NCBI RefSeq assembly: GCF_958979055.1
Contig: NC_084887.1
Coordinates: 37,860,620-37,924,619, forward strand
Length of the DNA stretch: 64,000 nucleotides
Source: Alnus glutinosa
Lineage: Eukaryota > Streptophyta > Magnoliopsida > Fagales > Betulaceae
Reading direction: 5' to 3'
Positions 25,219-38,175 of the stretch are shown in pieces. Position 1 is the first letter of the stretch, and every line of letters begins with the position of its first letter. The notes below the pieces were generated by a model. The model saw nothing but the letters and a program-made list of their open reading frames with translations. It was not told where the DNA came from and did no database searches. A program made the translations under genes and the position numbers.

Positions 25219-26515
25219 CAAAATAAAAAGTATCCTCTAAAACACATTAACAAACATTCGGATATTATTTTAATAATTTTTTTTTTGTTTTCCAATTTAC
25301 ATAATCCTCTCCTTGTTGTTATGGTGATATACAAGCATTCCTCGTCATAGCCTTGCTTGCCAAAGAAAAAGCACTATATAGTAAATAGGCTTTAAGACCT
25401 TTGTGTTATTTCTTGTGTGTGATAGTGAGAGGCCCATTGGGTTTGGTGAGAGCACCAACTCAGTGGTTCGACCCTCAGTTGGTCAACAACCGACGGTTAC
25501 CGGGACAGTGGTCAACACAACCCGTAATCGCGCGTGCGAAAAATCCTCGCCTCAAGCCTTCAATAGCTTTTTCTATATAACTTGATCAAGTGAAAAGCAT
25601 TTCCGCCAAGGCATCTCCACCATCCAACGTCACAAACGACATGGACCAACCATTCACGACGCCGTTTTGACTTGTCGGCGTCATCCATTGCCCTGGCAGA
25701 ATCATCTCCACTTTTTTTTTTAACCATATTTTTGCTTCTCTTTTCTATTTTTATAATCAAAGGCATTCTCGATTCTCTTCACTCACAGCTCCTTTGCCTC
25801 TCAGAATCTCTCTCTCTCTTTCTCAATCAACAATGCTGAACCATCCGATACAAAACGAGTCGTTTTCTCTCTCATACACACTTCTCCGATTTTTCGGCTA
25901 CTAGCTTTACTGGTAACTTTTCTATGTCATGGTGAAATGGTGTGAACTACTTTTGGCTTCAATTAATTTTGGTTGATGTATTATCTGGATCTGATGCTTG
26001 TAAAGCAATTCCTGAAAATTGCTCAGTGGCTGATCATTTTGCTCTGACTCCAATGCTGTTATTGCTAAGCTTTGTGCTTATGAATTTGTGATTTTTGAGC
26101 TCATTTTTGTTTAATTTGTGTTTCATTTACTGAGCTGAAAGTTTAGAGGACATTTTTATTTTTATTTATTTTTTATTTATTTAGCTTCTATGCTCCGCTT
26201 CTTCATTTTGAAGTTCATTGGATCAAAATCTTTATAATTACGTGGCTTAATAGAATGAAAACCAAGAATGGGTTTTTGTTTTTTTAATAGTTAAGCAATT
26301 GGAAGAACAACTCGTGAAGAGAGCTTGTTTTTATTCATATTCTGCTATTAATGTGTAGAATGCAGTGTTTTTCGTTACTAACTCTTCTGAGTAAAATACT
26401 TATGGTTTTCTATGTTTTGCTTGTGAAGTGTAGGACTCTTAGGTGCTTGTGGCTATACATAGCTAAGCCCATTGGAGTGGAACTATAACTAGGAATTAAT
26501 CCACTTTCTGCAAGC
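25219..26515. other. 5' region of the NT-C2 gene
   Basis: No coding signal. A pyrimidine-rich CTCTCTCTCTCT tract at about 25806-25822 is typical of a plant 5' leader. A donor-like GGTAAC near 25911 and an acceptor-like CTGCAAG shortly before the ATG at 26516 would fit a 5' UTR intron. This is inference. Confidence 0.35.
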
Positions 26516-29500
26516 ATGGTTCTAGGATTGAGAGCAAAGAACAGGCAAAGTGCCTCTGTCCAAATCAATTATTTAATCCATGTTCAGGAGATTAAGCCTT
26601 GGCCCCCATCACAGTCACTTAGATCCCTCCGTTCTGTGTTGATTCAATGGGAAAATGGCGAACGGAAATCTGGGTCTACCAACCTTGTCGTACCGTCACT
26701 TGGGTCAGTTGTTGGTGAGGGAAAGATTGAGTTCAATGAGTCTTTTAGGCTACCGGTGACTTTGTTGAGGGACACGTCTGTCAAAGGTGGGGATGCCGAT
26801 GCATTCCAGAAGAATTGCTTAGAGTTTAACTTGTATGAGACTAGGAGGGACAAGACTGTGAAGGGCCAGGTGTTGGCTAGTGCCATCATAGATTTGGCGG
26901 ATTATGGTGTTGTGAAAGAGGCCTTAAGCATTAGTGCTCCAATGAACTGCAAGAGGAGCTATGGGAACACGAATCAACCGGTTTTGTTTATCGAAATTCA
27001 GCCTTTTGCTAAGGGCCGCACTAGTTCCTCATCAAGGGACAACCAAGCAAAAGGGGAGTTGCTGGATGATAATGGTGGTGGATCTGTTTCTGCCTTGATG
27101 AATGAAGAGTATGCTGAGGAAGCTGAGATTGCATCTTTAACAGATGATGATGTTTCATCGCACTCATCTCAGACGGTTTCTTTTACTTCTCCTGACTCTA
27201 ACGGGGGTTTACCTCCTCAACATGAAGAGGTACTCTTTGCTTTTTTTTTTTTTTTTTCTTCTGTTCTCTTTTGATTGCTAGTCTGTATCTACATTCTTCT
27301 ATTGCTGGAGAGATTCATATTCTCTTGCCTTGTTCGTGGATAGTATGTCTAATTTGCTATATATTACATACGTGCTTTGAACATGCCTTTGGGAAAAGGT
27401 GTTCTGCTACTAAAGAGATTCATATTCTTTAGCCTTATACGCAGATAGCATGTATAATATGCTATATGTTAGATAGGTGGTTTGAACATGCCTTTGGGAA
27501 AAAGGCATACACAGCATCTGATTTTAAATTGTTTGATACATCATTAGTTAGGTAGATTGATTTTTTATTTTTATTTTTTTTTATAAGAATTATGGCACAA
27601 GGTTTAGGAAAAATGCTATAGGACAGACTCAGTAATTTGCCTGTGTTTACACAGCTTGTATTGGGGGGCCGAACACGAAGAACATACGTGTATAGATCAG
27701 TTTTTTGTTTCTAATTTAATATTTTTACACATCTGCCTGTAGATCACCATGCTGTTGGTCAAGGGCTTGATACTATGGTCAGCATCATAGGTGAAACTAT
27801 ATATTTATATATACATATATACTCACACACATACTCTTTTTTGGTGATAAATTACTAATGATGTTGCATGTAATATAATAATTGGAACTGAATTCCAGAA
27901 TGGACCTGACATGGTGACTCTTAGCATTAGAGGAGGTAACAAGGAACACGCCTTAGCTTCGAAACCAAAGCTTGAAAAACCAAATACGATGCCACATATT
28001 GGATCACATGAGAGTCTAAAGAGAAGCTCATCTTGCTCATCATCGATAGACTTATCCTCTGATCTGGGAAGCCCCGTAAATGGTCCTAATTCTACATTGA
28101 ACTTTCCTAACTCTAGTTCAATGTCAACCTTACAAAATATTGCTTCCCATGGTGTTCACTCTTCCTCCTCATCCTTGGCGTTTGAAAATCCAGAGGAAGA
28201 TTCTGATGCCAGCATTAGAAGCAATGATCAACTGCAGTTTCAGGAAGTTCATAAAAAGGTTACGAATAGCACAACTGCAGTTTCAGGCGATGGTCAGCAG
28301 AACATCAAGGAAATATCCAACAGTCTTGTAGCATCCCCAGACAATCATTCCGGGGTGGTTGAGAAACGGGACTCCAGTAAGCCCAGCGGTTCTCAAGTTA
28401 AGGGAAAAAATGATGGGAAAGGTTGGGAAATCGGCAGTGATGAGCAGGAGGAGACTGAAACCAGTGATAATATCTATGATAGTTCTATGGAAGACAAAGA
28501 TGGAAAGGATCCACAAGAAAACGGGGATGAAAGACAAAACTTGGATGAGAAAAGGCATTCTACAGAAGATAAAGCATTAGGTATCCTAGATGCTACAAGA
28601 GTACAAGCATCTTTGGAAAGCGATACATTTTCTTTAAGCTGGGGAAATCTTGGAATGAAGAGCAATATCCTTAAAAGTGACAGATTAAAGAATGTGAAGT
28701 CTGTTAGGTCATCAACAGACTTAGCTAGGACCAATGGATTGCTCAGTGGTAATCAGCAAACAGAAATAAAGGAAGCTGGTGTTCTGGGAGATGCACAGTA
28801 TGTTGCCCGAAACCTCAGAAGCAGTGAAAGAAAAGAAGCTAAAGTTTTTCCGAAGGATACCAGAAGTGCCCTTTTAGACAGCAAAATCCAGCACTTGGAA
28901 AACAGAATAAAGATGCTTGAGGGAGAGTTGAGAGAAGCTGCTGCTGTTGAGGCTGCTCTTTATTCAGTAGTCGCTGAGCATGGAAGTTCCATGGGTAAGG
29001 TCCATGCTCCAGCTCGGCGCCTTTTGAGGCTGTATCTTCATGCTTGTCGAGAAAGTTCTCTATCAAGGAGGGCATCTGCAGCTAGAAGTGCGGTTTCAGG
29101 ACTAGTTTTGGTAGCGAAAGCATGTGGAAATGACGTTCCAAGGTATATGTAAACCACATTATTTTATGATTTTCTTTAATGGTTAGCTGATTAAGGATAT
29201 CGGAACTACCTACTTTATGAAGAGAACTAGTTCATTGCAAGCACCTTGATAAACCATAGACTTTAGGGGTGGGAACCACCCATAGATGGTCTTATCCACG
29301 AGATCTAAATTGAAGCTGGATGCATTGTACTATTGATGCAATAAAAATATAATAGTAGCAAGCAAAAGATGACATAGCAGAAGCGTCAGATATTTGCTTG
29401 AGAGACTCAACTTGTGCACACATCTTGTGTATGAAATTTTATTTTATCTATTATGTGTTGAAGTAAGTTTTGTGTGGTTCTCATATGAACTCATTTTCTT

Positions 29501-32500
29501 TTCCTATCCTCTGATTACAGGTTGACGTTTTGGTTGTCAAATTCTGTTGTCTTGAGAACAATTGTAAGCCAAGCCAATGGGGACCTGAAGCTACCACTCT
29601 CTGCTGGAAATTGTATAGAAAGGAATGGTGGGGGAAAGGTAAATAACAAGGTATCAACTTCATTAAAATGGAAAGCATCTTCTCCTGGCCGAAAAGAGGC
29701 ATTGTATGGAGGTTGGGAGAACCCACATGTGTTTACATCTGCATTAGAAAATTTAGAAGGTTGGATCTTCTCCCGCATTGTAGAGTCTATCTGGTGGCAG
29801 GTCACTCCTCAATTCTTGTTCTTCCTTTTGTCTTCAATTTTTGAATTTCCCTGTAAGTGTTTTATGGCAAAACTAGGTTCTAGGGCATCAATTTTCATAG
29901 TTGCCTGACCTGATTTAGTTTACTGTTTTATTTCCAGACTCTGACTCCACATATGCAGTCTGCTGCTGCAACAGCATTTAACAAAGGTATGGGTTCCAGC
30001 TCAAAGAAAAACTACGGAAGGTTATCTTGTTCTGATGATCAAGAACAAGGGAGTGTTTCGTTAGACCTTTGGAAGAAGGCTTTCAGGGATGCGGGCGAAA
30101 GACTTTGTCCAGTCCGAGCCGGAGGGCATGAGTGTGGCTGCTTGCCTATGCTGGCTAGATTGGTAAATCTTTACACTTGACTTTCCCATAGTAAGATCAA
30201 CTTTATTTTTCGGCAGGTGCCTGTGTCTTAACATGTAAAGAAGCCGACACTGTATAATTTTGTGAATTTCATAAAAAACAATTTAAAATTAAAAGAAAGA
30301 AAGAAAGAAAGAAAATATCAGTGTAGACAATAGTAACTGAGTGATTTATTTTCAATAGATGCTGATGCTATAAATCTCTGTGCGGCAAATTGAAATTTGA
30401 TATCAATGAACAGAAAATGGCTGTTTTAAAGTCTGTTGATGAGATTGCAAGATAGCTGCTTTAAAGTTCCTAATGCACGTAGGCAACCTGAATTAATTAT
30501 GTATGTACTACTTTTAAATGCATTTCCTACCTCTCTCTAGCAAAGCTTGGTATACTGCTGCACATAAGTTTTGGTCTAAATTAAATGACATGTTTTAGTG
30601 AATATGAAATATTCCTTATATAACACAGCCAAAAGAAACAAATAAAAGGTCAATACATTGATCTGTCCCTTTGAATTTCTGATTATGTTTTCCTTGGAAA
30701 ATTTTAATTTTAATTTTCTTTTTCTTTTAAAAAAATCTGACATTACAATGCATCTTTATGGTCTAGATAATGGAGCAATGCTTGGCTAGATTAGATGTGG
30801 CTATGCTCAATGCTATTCTTCGTGAATCTGCTGATGAGATCCCTACAGATCCTGTATCTGACCCCATCAGTGATTCAAAGGTTCTTCCAATTCCAGCTGG
30901 GAAATCAAGCTTTGGGGCTGGTGCACAACTGAAAAATGCGGTAAACCTTGGAAATTGTACTTTCTGAGGCTAATGTAGAGCAGATCATAATGATAGATGT
31001 TCTTGATCCTCTCAATTAAGTCTGCCAAGTTACTACTATTTCCTGGAATTGTAGGATCACCTTTCATGTTTTTTTTTTTCTTTTAGTATATTGATTTTTT
31101 TTCCTAAGTAAAAGGGTAGGAGAGGGTGACTGGAGTGGCTTCCCTACTTGCGCGTGACCATAATAGTACCTACCCGCTGGGAACAATGACAGGAGGGGCC
31201 TAGATGGGGAGACTGCAAGCGTTCCCTCAAGTCTGTTCAGCCATAGCCTGATCCAGCTTTACCAAAGGCACTAATGGACACCTACTCGGTGGTTTTTCTC
31301 TTTTACCACCGAGGGTGATGGTCTAGTGGCACTTGGTTTGTCCCAAGTGTTTTGGTGGGTGGTAGGGTCCTGGGGTCGAATACCGAATTGGGAAGCACGT
31401 GGGATTTTAGTATATTGATTTAAAGATGTTCATCTATATATTCTGAAAATGTGTTACATTTGGCTTGTCTTTAAATGGTGAATGCCAACATCTTATCCGA
31501 AAGATGAAGTCTTTTAGGCATGACATTGACCCATGCATTGCGTGTTTTTTGTATGAGAGGATATAGACTGGACTATTTCTGATTCTTTCTAATATCGGTC
31601 AACATCATACCAAATCAGATGATTATTTGCAGTTCGAGATGCATGAAAATTGGATTCTGATTATATTGAACCTGCAGTATTCCTAAATAACGCCTGATAT
31701 CTTAGAATGCACCCTAAAATTTTGTTGAATTGTAATGGCAATGTGAAGTTTTCTAATGCTACGTTCTAAGCGAATATAGTTCTTGTTGCCCTAATCCACA
31801 TTTTTCTCCATTTGTGTTTTGTGAATCTCAGATTGGAAACTGGTCTAGATGGCTGACTGACTTATTTGGTATGGACGATGATGACCCACTTGAAGATGTA
31901 AATAACCATGCCGACAATGATGAGAGAGATGATACATCATTCAAGTCTTTCCATCTCCTTAATGCATTGAGTGATCTCATGATGCTTCCAAAGGACATGC
32001 TTTTGAGTAAATCCATCAGGAAAGAGGTTCAATGCTGGAACTTAAACCATACATTTAGTCTCTGATCTGCATGGTTAATATTTGTAGTTGTTATTTTATG
32101 GTATCTTACTTCCACTTTTGAAGGTATGCCCTGCATTTGGTGCACCAATGATCAAGAGGATTCTCGACTATTTTGTTCCAGACGAGTTTTGTCCGGACCC
32201 AATTCCAGATGTTGTGCTTGAAGCGCTGAACTCTGAGGTCAATTAATTGAATCTGCATTTTTTTAGCCCCTTGTGTGTTGATGATGAGAATAATTGATAC
32301 ATGCTTGCTAGTTTTACCTTTTGGGAAATAGGTCTGGCACAGTCTGGACCAAAAATCTCTACCATGGTGTTATACGGCATTCTTGCATTACTATTGCGTA
32401 CAAGAATTAGCCTGATGAGCCTATATTCTTGCTATTGCTTTATGTAGGATCTTGAGGCTGGGGAGGAGTCCCTGACGAACTTCCCATGCACTGCAGCTCC

Positions 32501-32783
32501 TATAGTCTATTCACCACCTTTGGCAGCTTCAGTTGCAAATATTATTGGAGAGGGTGGAAGCCAACCTCACCTGAGAAGAAGTGGGTCCTCTGTCCTTAGG
32601 AAATCGTACACCAGTGATGATGAGCTTGATGAATTGAATTCGCCCTTGGCTTCGATATTTACCGACGGTTCCCATTCTTCAGCAGTTCCAACTAGGCCCA
32701 GCTGGAAATCAAAGGAAAATGGCAATCAAAATGCTGTGAGATATGAACTCCTTCGCAATGTATGGATGAATAGCGTGGAGTAG
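26516..32783 (+). CDS. NT-C2 domain protein with C-terminal DIL-like region
   Basis: Eight exons encode 1093 residues: 26516-27229, 27899-29142, 29521-29800, 29938-30162, 30767-30940, 31832-32026, 32124-32237, 32448-32783. All junctions are GT-AG and in phase. Residues about 8-155 form the NT-type C2 (EEIG1/EHBP1) domain. It contains LRSVLIQWENGERKSGST, a FNESFRLPVTL strand and FNLYETRRDKTVKGQVLASA. Residues about 170-560 are acidic, Ser-rich and probably disordered. A coiled coil follows at about 560-600 (SKIQHLENRIKMLEGELREA), then a conserved helical region with LTFWLSNSVVLRTIV, similar to the start of myosin-V DIL domains. Related plant proteins include PMI1-type NT-C2 proteins involved in organelle movement. 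This one resembles a group often labelled 'nucleolar protein gar2-like'. A membrane or cytoskeleton adaptor role is inferred. Confidence 0.92.
27310..27510. repeat. Tandem duplication, 105-bp period, two copies
   Basis: Unit 1 (27310-27414) and unit 2 (27415-27510) both start GAGATTCATATTCT. Both contain GAACATGCCTTTGGGAAAA, exactly 105 bases apart (27379 and 27484). The repeat lies in intron 1 of the NT-C2 gene and is moderately diverged, so it is not recent. Confidence 0.75.
31098..31404 (+). mobile_element. SINE-like insertion with 17-bp target duplication
   Basis: The 17-mer TTTTAGTATATTGATTT occurs at 31081-31097 and again at 31405-31421, exactly flanking a 307-bp insert in intron 5 of the NT-C2 gene. 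Inside is a tRNA-like Pol III promoter: box A-like TGGTCTAGTGG near 31319 and box B-like GGGTCGAATACC near 31373. A hairpin, CTCGGTGGT...ACCACCGAG, lies just upstream. Odd points are that the boxes are in the right-hand third and that a T run, not an A tail, is at the left edge. The order of parts is therefore not that of a simple tRNA-headed SINE. Confidence 0.6.
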
Positions 32784-33966
32784 CTCAATATATATATCTC
32801 AGGTATATATGTACAATATGTCTCTCTTTTTTTTTTTCTTTTTTTTTTTTTTTAAATGTGGAGTTCTTAGTTCTTACTCCGGTTTTGGTTTCAGTCTTCT
32901 TTACTTCTCTGTACAAAAAAGGCAATGTTACTAAAACAACTCAAACTTTTAAACTGTAGAAGTGTACCTTTGATATCAGTGATTGAATCTAATAAGGTAT
33001 TGGGTATGGGTAAATACATCATTACGTTATTGTTTCTTTTTCTTTTGCTGGAACCAAAATGCTTTTTGAACAAGGGCTTTGCTTCCCTATCTTCCTGAGG
33101 GGAAGGGGGAAAAAGACAAAAAGGAGTGTTTTAAATCGGATGGATTGGAATTGATGTGATATAAATGTAAAATTGTTTGTGTTTTGAGTTTTTGAGTTGT
33201 TAATATATTTGTAGATCACAAAACAAAAGACATAAAATAAAGACAAAACAAACATGGCCGATGTCTCCAAGACAAACAAACTCAAGAAGCATTGAAGAAA
33301 TGTTATTGAAGAAATGCTTTTGGGTATATATATATATTGACGCCGGAACAGAATAGCGATTATTCTGTAGGCTAATCAGTAAGTAATTTGCAAGGAAGAA
33401 ACAAGAAATTCACCCCAAAACAGAGATAAAAACTCTGAAATTTGATAATTCATCAATAATAATGAACTGTCGGAAAAAGGCCCACAAGCCGGGCTAATAT
33501 AGCTGAAAATTCGACCTTTAGGATTTTACCAAAAATAGCAAAACCCTAATAAAATCTCCTAAGACTTGAAATAAATACAAATAAGCATATTATGAAAATA
33601 TTTGGTGCCAAAGAATTACCATATTAGGGAAACTATAATAACTATAATATTACTTAACGACTACGTAAATATAATTATGGGAATTCTTTAAAAGATGAAT
33701 CAAGAGATTTGTGATAGTCTCTTCTTTCCTTCTTGGTCTTTCCCTTGATGGATGTTGACAATTGGTAGAGAATATCTTCTAAATCACAACTTGCTAAAGG
33801 TCTCTTCTTTCCTTCTTGAGTAGTTGACCATTTCCTTTCTTGCTTAAATCAAGCCAATCACATCGCCACATCATAGACCAATTAATTCTATAGTTGCGTC
33901 TGATTTCCTCCTGCATCATATATATATATTATTGCAATAATATCAAAGCAAATTTTTATTCAGGTA
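32784..33966. other. 3' flank of the NT-C2 gene, intergenic
   Basis: Probable 3' UTR followed by AT-rich DNA with a T/C tract (32821-32854). No gene recognised. Confidence 0.35.
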
Positions 33967-34138
33967 GAGAAATGTTATATACCACATTTCTATCTTACAA
34001 TGTTGATGTGACAGTCTCAACTAACATCTCTATTTTTTTTTTTTTTTAATTTTTTATAATTTTAACAAAGACTAATCCAAAAGTTGGTTGAGACTGCATT
34101 AGCATTATGAGATAAAAGTGTAGTTTCTAACATTACTC
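33967..34138. mobile_element. MITE, AGAAATGTTATATACCAC-type termini
   Basis: The left end is GAGAAATGTTATATACCACA. The right end, read in reverse complement, begins GAGTAATGTTAGAAACTACA. These are imperfect inverted repeats of about 30 bases around an AT-rich core with a T run. It is related by its termini to the element at 25046-25218. Confidence 0.5.
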
Positions 34139-34495
34139 ATTAAGATATATGAAGGTTTCTCTTAACAATTACCAGAACTAGATGAATGTCGCTATCGGAG
34201 GAAGCCGGTTAATTAGTCCATGGTCTTGGGCTTTTGGGAGCGGAAACAAACAAAGTTTTACTCCAACTACACTAGAGAATTTTTTTATTTTTTATTTTTT
34301 TTAAACTTAAGTTTTAAAAATTATCATGTATCATTTAGCATTAAAGAAAATCACATATTTTTTTAATAGAATTTCTTCCAACTCTTTTGATGTTAGCACG
34401 CTGGCTTCATACGAGACCCACACATTGGATCGGAGTTAACATGTCCGTTTAAAAAAAAAAAAAAAAAAACTGTAACAAGTAAAGTCGACTGACCG

Positions 34496-34545
34496 AGAGA
34501 GAGAGATCGGGATCCGGCGAGAGAGAGAGAGAGAGAGAGAGAGAA
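34496..34545. repeat. (GA)n microsatellite
   Basis: Two GA runs are separated by TCGGGATCCGGC; the longer spans about 34519-34543. No gene start was found beside it. Confidence 0.85.
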
Positions 34546-35004
34546 TCAGAGAGCTAGACAGCAAGAGAGAAAAGAGCTAGAGAGAGTTTTTAGGAATTTC
34601 AAATTTTAGGAGAATATTCCAGACCACTACTAAAACTAAGCCCGTCCTCCAGCTAATGGTACTGTTACATTTGGGGTGTACCTGCGTGCATGAGTGTTTT
34701 TTACCGTGAGTCCCAAAACGTGCTTTTTTATGTAGCTTCAAAGCCTCGCCTGAATTAATTGATTTTTCTAAAGCTTTGCAACCTCACCTGACATCATTCA
34801 ACTCTACAGTAACACATTTTTTGAGTTACTAAAGCAACCTTGTTATAACAGAACTCAAGGAATTAAGAAGGTAGCATTCTGAAACACACCGCATATACAT
34901 CACTGTGCACCGGTCGTGGTTCAGCTATCTTAAAGTTAAAAAAATACACTCTCACTTCCATTTTTTTTTTTACGTATATTTTTTTTAAAGTCATCACTAA
35001 ATTT

Positions 35005-35275
35005 AGGGTTAAATATGTTTAAAGTATCTGAGTTTTGAAAACTTATTTTTTAGTACCTGAGTTTCAATTTATTTTTGTAATTTTTTATATTGTGACATGT
35101 GTCAACCTCTAGGAGTTGACACGTGGCAAACCGTTAGTTTTTGGACGAAAAATTTGACTGAGGTACCAATTTAATCTTTTTCCAAAACGGAGGTACCATA
35201 TGTGAAGTGAATTGAAACTCAGGTACTAAAAAATAAAATTTCCAAAACTCAAGTACTAAAAACGTATTTAACCCT
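35005..35275. mobile_element. MITE with long TIRs and TAAATTT target duplication
   Basis: The element starts AGGGTTAAATATG and ends CGTATTTAACCCT, and the two arms stay inverted for about 70 bases (GAGTTTTGAAAA / AGTACCTGAGTTTCAATT against AATTGAAACTCAGGTACT / AACTCAAGTACT). TAAATTT flanks both sides (34998-35004 and 35276-35282). It is 271 bp with no coding capacity. Long arms suggest a Mutator-like origin, but the 7-bp duplication is shorter than the usual 9. Confidence 0.75.
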
Positions 35276-35673
35276 TAAATTTAAGATGTATCACTTTTAG
35301 ATTTGAGATATGCTCCCTTGCATTCTTTGGTTCATCTCTTTTACAAATCAATCATCGAATTTGTAGGACTCGCATGTGAGTCTCACAAATCTAATGGTTA
35401 TTTGTAAAAAAAATTGTACCGGCCGTTACAGACAACATATGGACCAAAGATGTAAACAAAAAAAGTATTTCTCTTTAAATTTTTTTCAAATTGTGATTTT
35501 ATGCTAACTTGCTTATAAACTTGGTGCTACTTTCCCTATGGCTTTTGTTTTTGGATATTTTAGTTTAATTCTCTGTATATATAGGTTGCTACATAGAAAT
35601 TTTTTGTAAAGTTTTCTGAGGATTAATCTTTGTTTAGTTTGCTGAAGGTTGCTTTTGACGTTGTGCTTTCTTA

Positions 35674-36272
35674 TGCTCCGTTTATTTCGGCGTAAAATGA
35701 TTTTCAAAAAATGATTTCGATATTTTTCGATGTTTGGTGGGGGCGAAAATAACAATTAACCGTAAAATGATTTTCATTTGACCAAAAATGCTTAGTAAAT
35801 TTTGTAAAATGGTTTACGCTTTTTAAAAGCGTAAACCATTTTCTCCAGACGACAGACACATTCAACCCTCTTTAAATGATGCAGTCGACCTTCACACTCA
35901 AGCAGTCGACTATCACCGAAAACTTGTTGGTGCCGGAATCCTGCCAATGTCGGAATCCGGCAACATCCGACCGCCATCGCCGGATTCCGAAGGGCCAGAT
36001 TCCGGCCAGAATTTGGCTAGATCTGGCAAAATCCGGCCGATGTCCGGCCAATACAGTAGGAATCTGATTGTATTTGGCCGAAATCTAGCTTGTCGGAATC
36101 CCATGACGGCGACCAGACATTGCCGGATTCTGGCGGTGGTTGCCGGATATCGTTTTTCGCCATAGGACATTTTTCCGTACGCGCCAAATGCCGGAAAATA
36201 TTTTTCGTGAAAATTGATTTCATCAAAAATATTTTACGACGAAAATAATTTTATGTCTAAACAAACGGAGCA
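35674..36272 (+). mobile_element. GC-cored inverted-repeat element, copy 1
   Basis: The ends are inverted: left TGCTCCGTTTATTTCGGCGT, right ending AAACAAACGGAGCA. Arms of AAAATGATTTTC-type motifs enclose a GC-rich core made of many CCGGATTCCG / CCGGAATC repeats. Partial or complete relatives are at 43056-43225, 61111-61330 and 62392-63013. No transposase. A clean target duplication was not found. Confidence 0.7.
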
Positions 36273-36537
36273 TTAGTAGTTTGTTTCGATTATTTGCAGT
36301 TGTTGTAAAGTTGCTGAGCAACTTGTGGTCGATCTACTGGAGTTTTACACTTTCTGGAGAGAACTGTGTAATTCTTTCTGTGGAATGAAAAATGTTATTC
36401 GATCATCTAAAACAAAAAAAAACATTAGAACACATACTCCAAAGCAAATAACAGCCCTTTCTTTTTCATAATTGACATTGGAAATGATATTAGAGAGACC
36501 AATATTATACAACAACTCAAACCCAAAACTCTTAAGA

Positions 36538-36561
<24 letters not shown>
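36538..36561. repeat. (TA)n microsatellite
   Basis: A pure TA run, followed by GTATATAT. Confidence 0.85.
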
Positions 36562-36569
<8 letters not shown>

Positions 36570-36825
36570 CACATTAGAATGCTATTTCAAACTAAATACA
36601 AAAAACACCTCTAAAATCAGGGACGGAAGAGAGGGCGGGTATAGGCCATGCCCCATTTCTAAGAATAAAGAATTTTTAAGGTAAAAATAAAAAATAAAAA
36701 TTATAAGGTTAAAAAAAAAAAAATAGCTTATTGATCAAAACAACAAAATTTTTTGACCCTTAATCCCTGCATACCCATAATATATAGTTTCTCCCATAAT
36801 ATATACTTTCTCGCTCAGTCCCCGC

Positions 36826-38175
36826 CTAAAATTCCTTAACAAAGAGAGCCAGAGTTTGTAAGAAAGTAAGGATCAAAAGGATAACAGCTGCCAATGTCGA
36901 AAGAACAGACCACGGGGTGTTGAAATATTTGTGCACAAGCATGGCACGCCATCCGGGCCAGTGGCGTTGGCAATGACTATGCACTTGCTCGCAAAGGTTT
37001 GCATAACAGAATTCCCCGACGGCAGTATTATTGTAAAGCTTGTTGAAGAAGATAGTGGCAGCCTCTGGATCAATCCAATTACGGATGATCTCCTCATCGC
37101 AAAGTATCTCCAAGTCCTTTGTAGTATTTATGAGGTTGTCTAAAAGTACGGCATAGGCCGGAAGTGAATCTGGTTTTGCAACCTGGGTAACACTGCTCAA
37201 AACTAATTTCCAGAACACCGTCAGCAAATTTTATGTCCAGGATGCTTTTAGACGTACCACTCCTTCTGAATATGATTCCAGCTTCTTTGAGATGTGTAGC
37301 CGAAGGCATGAGTTCCCATGGAATTGTGCTTTCTTCCCCAGTACTAAATTTTCTGTCCAAGATGCTTTTAGACGTACCACTCTTTCTGAATTTGATTCCA
37401 GCTTGTGTAGCAGAAGGGATGTGTTTCTGGGTTGATGTGCTTTCTTTCTGATCTTTCCCAATGGATGAAACCAACCATTTTCTAATCAGGTCAAGAATAT
37501 GCTTGATGTCTTTGGCTACAGTGCTCCGTAAGAGGAGGCATGGAGGACAAGAAATTGTAACCAAAAAATTCGATGACAAGTTGAACTAGGGGTTTCGCGT
37601 CGTAGGGACGCTTGGTCACGTTGAACAACTGCTCAAGTACGATCCAGGGTACTTGGTTTTCTAGCAATGCCAAGTCATGGCTTAGAAATGAGGAGATACA
37701 AGCCATGGTGGTAACAGGATCATCTTTTTGTACAGGCTTCTCGCAGTCAAACTTGCGGAACAGCTCAATAAGGAAACAACCATCGATCACCAAAATTTTT
37801 ACAAATTCATCTGAGCTGTAACTGATTGGTTCGGCATAACATGCACGAGCCTCTTCTTCCACGGCCTCGATGGATTTGATAATGTCTCCAAGCTTTGTCT
37901 CTGAATAACGAGACAAAAGAACTCTCAAATAAGTGGCTTTAATCTTTTCCATGGCTTTCAAGTTTGGATTGCCATGGTGGAAATGCCCAAAAGAAAATGC
38001 ACGAGGAATATAAGCTTTTTCATTTTGACTTTTGAGTGTGATCGATGGGAGTTCTGAAGATACAAGCCTCAAGTGACATGAATAAATCATCGTCGGACAT
38101 TGCATCTCTTATCGAAGATTCCAAGGATTTGATTTCAATAGTAACACTGTCTTCTTCTCTGTTGACCACACCCAT
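36826..38175 (-). pseudogene. DUF247 (UPF0481) pseudogene, copy A
   Basis: Read on the minus strand, this is clearly the same gene as the intact copy at 47208-48644 but broken. The ATG at 38175 matches the intact copy's start. A 4-base gain at about 38041-38046 (ATCGATC) shifts the frame in the segment after CIFRTP. A 1-base gain near 37511 shifts it again before the DIKHILDL motif. A 4-base gain at about 37156-37160 shifts it before YAVLLDNLINTTKDLEIL. There is also a 51-base in-frame deletion near 37206, removing 17 residues after VLEI. The C-terminal hydrophobic helix (STLAAVILLILTFLQT) is still readable up to the stop at 36826. It is too damaged to give a normal protein. The upstream flank matches that of the intact copy (38280-38440 against about 49350-49480). 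Confidence 0.9.

Noticed and set aside
31300-31400. A functional tRNA gene
   Set aside because: Box A and box B motifs are present, but no cloverleaf acceptor pairing is evident and the segment lies inside a target-duplication-flanked insertion.
36826-38175. Explaining the three DUF247 frames of copy A as exons with introns
   Set aside because: The frame changes coincide with 1- and 4-base gains relative to the intact single-exon copy, and no GT-AG pair could remove them.
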